From: Neolewinella aquimaris | GTDB taxonomy: Bacteria > Bacteroidota > Bacteroidia > Chitinophagales > Saprospiraceae | Assembly (NCBI RefSeq): GCF_014197245.1 | Contig: NZ_JACIFF010000001.1 | Coordinates: forward strand, 868,001 to 932,000 | Reading direction: 5' to 3' | Length of the DNA stretch: 64,000 nucleotides | In this document: in pieces, positions 58,378 to 64,000 of the stretch | Numbering within the stretch: position 1 is the first letter of the stretch | How the letters are laid out: every line of letters begins with the position of its first letter | The notes under the pieces: generated by a model | The model's input: the letters and a program-made list of their open reading frames with translations, nothing else | What the model was told of the DNA's origin: nothing | Databases searched by the model: none | Made by a program: the position numbers and the translations under genes

Positions 58378-61071
58378 CTACCGCTTGGCCTGATCGACCA
58401 CTACCCGTAGTCCGATGTGGTCCGATGCGGGGACTTCGTCTCCACCGGTCGAATCCACGAAATCGTAGGCACTGTAGCCGTAGTGTCCGGTTCCCGAAGT
58501 GTACTCCGCTACGTTTCCGCCGACGTCGTACAGCTTTACCTTTCCGACCTGTACGGGTGCGAAGCTACCGACCGGCTTGATCAGGGTGGTACGCAATTCG
58601 TTGACCTTCCTGCGCAGATCAGTCACTTCGTCGCGGGTGATCTCGTATCCGGCCCAGAAATTCAGGGTGTTCTCCTTGGCTCCGACCTTGCGCGCCTGTT
58701 CCTGCAGCTGCTTGGCTTCTTTCTCATTCGGCATTCTGGCCTGCCGGCCCATCTTTTTGCTTAGCCAGGCCAGGTACGCTTCGGCCTGTGGCCGGGTGAG
58801 TTCAGCGGGCAGGTTGCCGCCTCCCACGGTCACCGGGTACTGGGGGTCGAAGGCCGCGTACTGGGCGGCCGTCAGTTCAAATCGGGCAATGGAGATGGTA
58901 TCCGCACCGAGCGAGACGAGTTCGGGAAGCAGGATATCGTCCTCGTACTGTCCGTAGAGTTCATCGTGTTTGGCTACCGTGTCTTTCTCCAGGAGTTGTG
59001 CCAGGGGGCTTCCTTCCTTAAGGGCGGGGTTGTCCTTGCTGTCCTTTCCGAAAAGGTAGGTGTCGATCCAGGCCAATTCTTCCTCCATCTTCCGCTTTTG
59101 GTGGGTGATCCTCTGGAGACCGTGGGGCTGGCCCGGGAACCAGAGGAACCGAACGGGGGCCTGGGCGATTTGCTGGAGCGCCCGGTAGTATTCCCAACCC
59201 TGATCGCGGGGCACCGCCCGGTCTTCACTACCGTGAAAAATGATGGTCGGCGTCTTCACCTTTTCCATGTCAAAGAGGGGCGACTTGATCAGGTAATTCT
59301 CGTTGTAGTTCTTTCCGTTGGTATCGTCCCACGGTGCTCCCCCAAAGTAGCTTTGGTCGAAGCTTACGCCAAAACTGCAGGTGCCGAAGTCGCTGGTCCA
59401 GTTGACGTCCCCCGCGCCGGGGCAGGCCACTTTGAAGCGGTCCGGATAGCGTACAGTAAGCATCGTCGTAAGGATGGCGCCGTTGCTCCACCCCATGCTG
59501 CCCAGACTATCGGGGTGTACTTTCCCCTCGGCGATCAGCCGGTCGATGCCGGCGGTGATGTCTTCCATCTCCGGCTCGTAGTAGTTCTGCTTGATGCTCT
59601 CGACGTAGCTCAGTCCGTGGTTGCTCGAACCGTGGTAATTGGGCTTTAGTACGAAGGCGCCCCGCTGGCTCAACAGTTGGGGATAGGTGCTCCAGCGCTC
59701 GCTCCAACGGTCCAGGTCGGCACCGGAGGGCCCGCCGTGAATGCTCAGCATCAGGGGATATTTCCTACCCTCCCGGTAATTGGCTGGGTAGTACAGGATG
59801 CCGCTCACCAGTTCGCCTTCGTATCCCTCCCACTCGATTACTTCGCTCCGGGCAATGGACTTCTTTTTGAGATTCTGGTTAAGCTTCACTAACTCCTCCG
59901 GGTTCTTTACGGCGTCTCCGGTAAAGTCAGCGACGAAGTAGGTTGGTAGGCGGGATGCCGTAGAGTACTGAAACACAACCTTTTTACCATCCTCACTGAA
60001 CGCCATCAGGCTGACGTGGTCCGCCAGGGTATCCAGATCGATGTCCCGGCGCTTCCCCCCCGGTCGGTAGATGGCCTGACGCATGGTGGCGCGGTTGGCC
60101 AGACTTGCCACCACGTCGTTGCCGACAACGGTAATGTCTTCGACGCCGTTCTCCCAGTCCAGTTCGACGGCTTGCGGCTCCGTACCGTTAACCGGCAGGT
60201 AGTAAAGCTGACCGATGCCCGCGCCGTCCCACTCCGGGTCGCTGCTTTTGGTGGCGGTGAAGTAGAGCCTTTCTCCACTAAGGGAAAACTGCAGGTTGCG
60301 GGGCCCCTGCAGACCGGTAAAGATCCGTCGCTCGGTACCCGTAGCCAATTCCTTCAGGTAGTACTCGCTCTTAGGTTGAGCGTCCGCCGCCTGGTGGGGG
60401 CTCCCCTTCAGCACGTAGGCCAGGTACTTGCCGTCTCTGCTTACGCTGTACCCGCCGACGGGTTTCACGTTTTCAGTCAGGCGGGTGCTCTGTTTTTCTT
60501 TGAGATCGTACGCATACAGGCGATCGATCTTCCAGCTACTGGTGTCCTCGATCACCACTACATCGTCCTTCTTTTCCTCGAGCTCCTGTGCGGTAAGCGT
60601 CTTGCCCTCGTAGCTGACGTAGGCCAGGGTATGCTCGTCGATCCACTGGGGGTCCGAGATTCCGTTCTTAAACTCCTGTACCTCCTGGGCTTCGCCCCCG
60701 TACACGCTCATTTTCCAGAGCTTTTTGCCCTCATCCCTGCCGCTGAGGAAGTAGATGTCCTCGCCGTCGCGGCTGAAGACGGCCGAGTGATCGCTGTCGT
60801 CGCCGGTAGTAAGCCGAACCGTGCGGAATTCGCCGTCCTTGCGGCTATCCAGGCGGGTTAGGTAGAGGTCGTGGACGAATTTATCCTTTTTCTTGTCCTC
60901 GGCCGCCCGTTGTTTGCTCCACAGGACCATGCTTCCATTGGGAGAAAACGACACATTGCTCACGTACTCGGTGTGGACGATGTCGTCAACCGTCCACTTC
61001 GCGTCATCCGTCTGGGCGCGGACGCAGGAGCAGAGCAAAATGGCTAATAGCGCAGTAAGTCGGTAGTTCAT
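58378..61071 (-). CDS. Secreted S9 family peptidase fused to a SUMF1/formylglycine-generating-enzyme-like domain
   Basis: An 897-residue exported enzyme. The signal (residues 1-20, ending SCVRAQ) starts at ATG 61071. Residues about 25-400 are a WD/propeller domain with TolB-like repeats (VSNVSFSPNGSMVLWS, HSAVFSRDGEDIYFLSG). The alpha/beta hydrolase part has the nucleophile S529 in GSMGWSNGAILTTM, the acid D617 in FHGSEDRAVP and the histidine H650 in PGQPHGL, the DPP-IV/acylaminoacyl-peptidase arrangement. From about residue 722 a further domain follows: ISIARFELTAAQYAAFDPQYPVTV, AEAYLAWLSKKMGRQARMPNEKEAKQLQEQA, VKLYDVGGNVAEYTSG and a closing HIGLRVVVD. This matches the SUMF1/FGE-sulfatase fold. 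No cysteine pair for oxidase activity is visible there. Confidence 0.88.
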   Translation of the reverse strand: MNYRLTALLAILLCSCVRAQTDDAKWTVDDIVHTEYVSNVSFSPNGSMVLWSKQRAAEDKKKDKFVHDLYLTRLDSRKDGEFRTVRLTTGDDSDHSAVFSRDGEDIYFLSGRDEGKKLWKMSVYGGEAQEVQEFKNGISDPQWIDEHTLAYVSYEGKTLTAQELEEKKDDVVVIEDTSSWKIDRLYAYDLKEKQSTRLTENVKPVGGYSVSRDGKYLAYVLKGSPHQAADAQPKSEYYLKELATGTERRIFTGLQGPRNLQFSLSGERLYFTATKSSDPEWDGAGIGQLYYLPVNGTEPQAVELDWENGVEDITVVGNDVVASLANRATMRQAIYRPGGKRRDIDLDTLADHVSLMAFSEDGKKVVFQYSTASRLPTYFVADFTGDAVKNPEELVKLNQNLKKKSIARSEVIEWEGYEGELVSGILYYPANYREGRKYPLMLSIHGGPSGADLDRWSERWSTYPQLLSQRGAFVLKPNYHGSSNHGLSYVESIKQNYYEPEMEDITAGIDRLIAEGKVHPDSLGSMGWSNGAILTTMLTVRYPDRFKVACPGAGDVNWTSDFGTCSFGVSFDQSYFGGAPWDDTNGKNYNENYLIKSPLFDMEKVKTPTIIFHGSEDRAVPRDQGWEYYRALQQIAQAPVRFLWFPGQPHGLQRITHQKRKMEEELAWIDTYLFGKDSKDNPALKEGSPLAQLLEKDTVAKHDELYGQYEDDILLPELVSLGADTISIARFELTAAQYAAFDPQYPVTVGGGNLPAELTRPQAEAYLAWLSKKMGRQARMPNEKEAKQLQEQARKVGAKENTLNFWAGYEITRDEVTDLRRKVNELRTTLIKPVGSFAPVQVGKVKLYDVGGNVAEYTSGTGHYGYSAYDFVDSTGGDEVPASDHIGLRVVVDQAKR

Positions 61072-61211
61072 TCCGTCGTATTTGTGGTGAAGGTAAATGT
61101 ACACGATTATCCTGCGCAGCAAAATCGCACTACCGTATTTAAATCAAATTATTTGTTATTTAATATTCAAACAACAAAATGTTTGTATATTTATGGAACA
61201 AACTCCCCGTG

Positions 61212-61376
61212 ATGACCGCCACTCCTCCCCGTTTCTCCAGTGCCCGTTTCCTCCAGCCGGTGGGCCGGAATACCGCCTACGCCACCCTGCTGAAAATCGC
61301 GAACGACCGCCAGGCTACGCTGCGACAGATCGGCAATGCGGACGGGCGTACCGATAGCGGGCCGACCGCTGCCTGA
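61212..61376 (+). CDS. Possible small protein (54 residues) in a 325-bp intergenic region
   Basis: The region 61072-61396 between two minus-strand peptidase genes is AT-rich in its first half (about 61110-61200) and GC-rich afterwards. From ATG 61212 a 54-residue frame (MTATPPRFSSARFLQPVG and on to GPTAA) uses mostly codons ending in G or C, like the neighbours. A TATATTTA sequence at 61186-61193, close to the -7 consensus, lies just upstream. No homology is recognised, and the frame could be chance. ATG 61179 in the same frame would add 11 residues. Confidence 0.35.
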   Translation: MTATPPRFSSARFLQPVGRNTAYATLLKIANDRQATLRQIGNADGRTDSGPTAA

Positions 61377-61396
61377 TCATCGAATGATTTCAATCT

Positions 61397-62734
61397 CTAT
61401 TTTTGGCGGGGAACGAGGTACAGCTCCTCCTGACGGCCATTGATGTAGGTGAACCGGTCGCCGTCCCAGAAGCCATCCTCCTCCAGCATGATGCGTACAT
61501 CTTGTTGCCACTCCTCTAGGTAGGTGCGGTTGTTCAGCTCGATGCTGTATGCCGTACGGGGGTAGATCGGATAGTCGCCGTTTACCGGTACGCCCTCCTG
61601 CATATCCCACAATCCGATCGTCGGTCCGGCACCGTGGCCGTGGTAGCCGATGGGGTGAGAGTAGATTGTCGGACGTAGGCCTTCCTCCCCCGCCGTCGTT
61701 AGTGTGTTTTGAAGCAATTCGTTGCCCGTGCGGCCGGTACGGAAGCCTTCGGTTAGGATATCCATCAGCCTTAGACCCTTCCTGTGGGCGGCCAACAGGT
61801 ATTCCGGCGCCGCGGTTTCTCCGGGACGGAGGATGTAGGCATTTTGCTGGGTGTCCGTATTGAGCCCACAGTAGGTTATCCCAAAGTCGCAGTGCAGCAG
61901 GTCTCCCGGCCGGATGATCTCCGCTCCGGGGCGTCCACCGAATCCGTAGAGTTCCTGTTCCTGTGCGCGTTGCACGTCGACCGTTGGGTGGAACCACGTC
62001 GTCAAGCCAAGTTCACGGACCCGTTCCCGGAGGTACCAAACGACGTCTTCGGTGGTGGTCACGCCTGGCTGAATGACCCGTTCGCTAAAGGCCTCCGCGA
62101 TAATCTCGTGCGCGATTTGCATAGTTTGGCGGTACACGACCATCTCGGCGGGAATTCGGGTTTCTAGCCATCCGATGGCCAGGCGTTCGCCGTTGACGAT
62201 TCGATCGGAGTACGGCTTCGGTACCACCTCCAGGAGCCGGTCGTAGTGGTAGCTGCTTATCCCATCCGCTAAACCGAAGGAGGCACTGCGATTGACGGCT
62301 ATTTTCTGGGGATTGCGCGTAGTGATGATTTCGGCAAGCCGCGCCCACTGGTCGGGCTGCTGTTCCTGGTCCCAGGCCTTTTTAAATACCTCACCTACGT
62401 CGTAGCGCGCGCACGCCAGTGTTTCCAACGGTTGTCCCTCTCCCGGATCATAAACGACCAGCATGGTGGTGCGCCGGGCACCCATCCAACTGCTCGGAAG
62501 CATGGTCCTCACCACCGCATCTTCGTTGTACTCCCGGGTGATCATAATCCACATATCGATGCCCTCTCGGCGCATTAAATCCGGTACGACGGTGGTGAAC
62601 CGTTCCTTCAACCAGTCGTCCCGCAGCATCCCCTGCTGCTCGAGCGATAGGATCAGGGGCATGCCGGACTGCGTCATGACGGTACCGGAGAGAAAAAACA
62701 GGATAGAGAGCAGTAGAAAAGTAGTACGGACCAC
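61397..62734 (-). CDS. Exported M24 family metallopeptidase (Xaa-Pro aminopeptidase-like)
   Basis: A 445-residue peptidase of the pita-bread fold. The N-terminal signal (VVRTTFLLLSILFFLSGTVMTQS) places it in the periplasm. The first half is the N-terminal creatinase-like domain (DMWIMITREYNEDAVV). The metal ligands in the second half are in LLHCDFGITYCGLNTDTQ (two Asp), SHPIGYHGHGAGP (His), YSIELNNRTYL (Glu) and VRIMLEEDGFW (Glu). The start is probably GTG 62734; the longer TTG frame from 62773 covers the promoter-like TACTTTAG. Substrate is inferred to be peptides with proline at position two. Confidence 0.85.
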   Translation of the reverse strand: MVRTTFLLLSILFFLSGTVMTQSGMPLILSLEQQGMLRDDWLKERFTTVVPDLMRREGIDMWIMITREYNEDAVVRTMLPSSWMGARRTTMLVVYDPGEGQPLETLACARYDVGEVFKKAWDQEQQPDQWARLAEIITTRNPQKIAVNRSASFGLADGISSYHYDRLLEVVPKPYSDRIVNGERLAIGWLETRIPAEMVVYRQTMQIAHEIIAEAFSERVIQPGVTTTEDVVWYLRERVRELGLTTWFHPTVDVQRAQEQELYGFGGRPGAEIIRPGDLLHCDFGITYCGLNTDTQQNAYILRPGETAAPEYLLAAHRKGLRLMDILTEGFRTGRTGNELLQNTLTTAGEEGLRPTIYSHPIGYHGHGAGPTIGLWDMQEGVPVNGDYPIYPRTAYSIELNNRTYLEEWQQDVRIMLEEDGFWDGDRFTYINGRQEELYLVPRQK

Positions 62735-62779
62735 GGGAAAGATTTTGTGGCCGGCTAAAGTACGACTACCCAACTTCCT

Positions 62780-62787
62780 TACCTTCG
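62780..62787 (+). promoter_or_regulatory. Variant -7 element with near-leaderless start
   Basis: TACCTTCG ends five bases before GTG 62793. On the other strand the M24 peptidase promoter-like TACTTTAG lies close by, making this a short divergent promoter region. Confidence 0.4.
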
Positions 62788-62792
62788 CGAGA

Positions 62793-64000
62793 GTGAAGCG
62801 CTCTTCGATCCCCGTACTGTTGGTCTGTTACCTCATCATCGTCGTCGCGCATCTGTACTATCCAAAGTGGGCGCAGGCGGGCGGTGAGGCGACCCTGAGT
62901 TACGACGTGTCCGGATACTATATGTACCTGCCGGCCACCTTCATTTACGGTGACCTGAAGCAAGTTGCTTTCCTTCCTGAGGTAATAGAGACTTATCACC
63001 CGACCAGCGACCCCTACCAAACCTTCACCCATCCCGGCGGCAATGAGGTGATGAAGTATAGCCTGGGGCAGGCGATCATGTACGCGCCCTTTTTTGCCAT
63101 CGCCCACGCGTATGCCACCGTTGCGGACGACTATCCGGCCGATGGATTCTCTTGTCCCTACCAGTTAAGCATCTCGCTGGGGAGTTTACTGGTTGCGTTT
63201 CTTGGACTGTTTTGGTTGCAACGCGTGCTGCGACGGTACTATTCCTACCGGACCGTCGCGGTGACCTTGCTCATCATCACCCTGGCTACTAACTACCTCA
63301 ACTATTCGGCCATTGACGGAGCGCTGACGCACAACTACGAGTTCACGCTCTATGCGCTGCTGCTGTTGATGACCTCCCGCCTGTACCGACACCCAAGGGG
63401 CGAGCGGGAAGTCTTCCCCGTTGGACGGTGTCTGGGAATCGGGCTTATTCTGGGCCTGATGGCACTTACGCGGCCTACTGAAATTCTTGCGGTCGTCATC
63501 CCCCTCACCTGGGGTATGCGGGTGGGAAAGGGAGAATGGAGCAAGCGCCTACAGTTGCTTCGCCGCAATCTTTCCCGCATTTTGGTGGCCGCCGTCGGGT
63601 GCCTTGCCGTGGGATCGCTGCAGCTGTTTTACTGGAAGTACGTCACCGACGACTGGATCGTGTACAGCTACCAGGACCAGGGCTTCGACTGGTGGCAGCC
63701 CCACCTCATCGACGGCCTGTTCAGTTACAAGGCGGGCTGGCTGACTTACACCCCGGCCATGTGGATTGCCGTACTCGGATTTCTACCGCTGTACCTCCGT
63801 AGGAAGGGGACGTTCATCGCCCCCCTGCTGCACTTTCTGCTGTTTATCTACGTGGCCTTCGCCTGGAGTGTGTGGTGGTACGGGGGCAGCCTAGGACAGC
63901 GGACGATGGTTCAGGCCTACCCCGTGCTGGCCTTCCCCCTGGCGGCCGGCGTATCGTGGGCCCTGCGCCGGGGCAAGGTGGTTCGGTACGTTTTCATTGC
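62793..64000 (+). CDS. Polytopic membrane protein, possible PMT/GT39-like transferase (3' end outside window)
   Basis: From GTG 62793 the frame stays open to the end of the window, giving at least 402 residues with about nine hydrophobic helices. The first begins RSSIPVLLVCYLIIVVAHLYYPKW. After it comes a short periplasmic-type segment SYDVSGYYMYLPATFIYGDL, where DVSGYY recalls the acidic first loop of C-type glycosyltransferases. Later parts include SISLGSLLVAFLGLFWLQRVL, LATNYLNYSAIDGALTHNYEFTLYALLLL and VWWYGGSLGQRTMVQAYPVLAFPLAAG. This pattern occurs in Bacteroidota membrane proteins annotated as glycosyltransferase-like. The identification is tentative. It diverges from the M24 peptidase gene. 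Confidence 0.75.
   Translation, partial: MKRSSIPVLLVCYLIIVVAHLYYPKWAQAGGEATLSYDVSGYYMYLPATFIYGDLKQVAFLPEVIETYHPTSDPYQTFTHPGGNEVMKYSLGQAIMYAPFFAIAHAYATVADDYPADGFSCPYQLSISLGSLLVAFLGLFWLQRVLRRYYSYRTVAVTLLIITLATNYLNYSAIDGALTHNYEFTLYALLLLMTSRLYRHPRGEREVFPVGRCLGIGLILGLMALTRPTEILAVVIPLTWGMRVGKGEWSKRLQLLRRNLSRILVAAVGCLAVGSLQLFYWKYVTDDWIVYSYQDQGFDWWQPHLIDGLFSYKAGWLTYTPAMWIAVLGFLPLYLRRKGTFIAPLLHFLLFIYVAFAWSVWWYGGSLGQRTMVQAYPVLAFPLAAGVSWALRRGKVVRYVFI

Noticed and set aside
61097..61357. An 86-codon plus-strand frame in the intergenic region
   Set aside because: Its codon use is unlike the neighbours (the 54-codon frame in another phase fits better), and it starts within the AT-rich promoter-like part.

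Overview
The window is a stretch of chromosome from a GC-rich Bacteroidota, most likely the Saprospiria (Lewinella-like). Evidence: two very large secreted proteins end in the gliding-motility/type IX secretion (T9SS) type B sorting domain, one ends in a type A sorting domain, and there are PorP/SprF and PorV-like outer-membrane proteins and GldA/GldF transporter genes. Many genes follow the Bacteroidota promoter element TAnnTTTG and lack an obvious Shine-Dalgarno. Codons favour G/C in the third position. The assignment to genus is inference.

Layout. 1-4.4 kb: the end of groEL with its terminator, a GbsR/MarR regulator, an odd lipoprotein, rluF, trxB and folD. 4.4-10.2 kb: a 1560-residue SprB-repeat protein followed after one base by its probable PorP/SprF partner. 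10.3-20.6 kb: KTSC protein, pyrF, tRNA-His, PorV-like barrel, AI-2E-type permease, proline dehydrogenase, a second barrel, mazG, a bifunctional-nuclease-family protein, fabD, a DUF423 protein, and a 5'-nucleotidase split over two overlapping genes. 21-31 kb: dnaA, cytochrome c, a second type B T9SS protein, an unknown membrane protein, yceD-rpmF, ridA, a homogentisate-prenyltransferase-like UbiA protein, oligopeptidase B. 31-43.5 kb: lipoprotein, CtlX-type hydrolase, gamma-glutamyltransferase, aminotransferase, mnmH-dctQ-dctM, a RimK/AstE-like pair, and a gldA-x-gldF cluster in which gldA carries a one-base frameshift. 43.5-52 kb: a 73-bp repeat array, recQ, a glycosyltransferase, ribonuclease D, an AsmA-like protein, and a 140/141-bp repeat array. 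52-64 kb: an initiator tRNA gene interrupted by a group I intron, ferredoxin, a SulP transporter, coaE, a lipoprotein, a choice-of-anchor B protein, an S9 peptidase fused to a SUMF1-like domain, an M24 peptidase, and a membrane protein running off the end.

Two things stand out. First, tRNA-fMet(CAU) on the minus strand (52173-52556) is split between U33 and C34 by a 311-nt sequence. It has recognisable P, Q, R and S core elements, an intron-terminal G and a GAAA-capped P2. I know of no well-described case of this in Bacteroidota, but could not search. Second, two tandem arrays about 8 kb apart (43.5 and 51.4-52.0 kb) share a 23-bp core. It contains a hairpin whose stem changes compensatorily between arrays (GGCCC-AGA-GGGCC against GGCGC-AGA-GCGCC), pointing to a maintained structure.

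No CRISPR array, transposase, phage or plasmid gene was seen. Most remaining genes are ordinary housekeeping or envelope genes. Many are packed with 4-bp overlaps, both between same-strand neighbours and between convergent stop codons.
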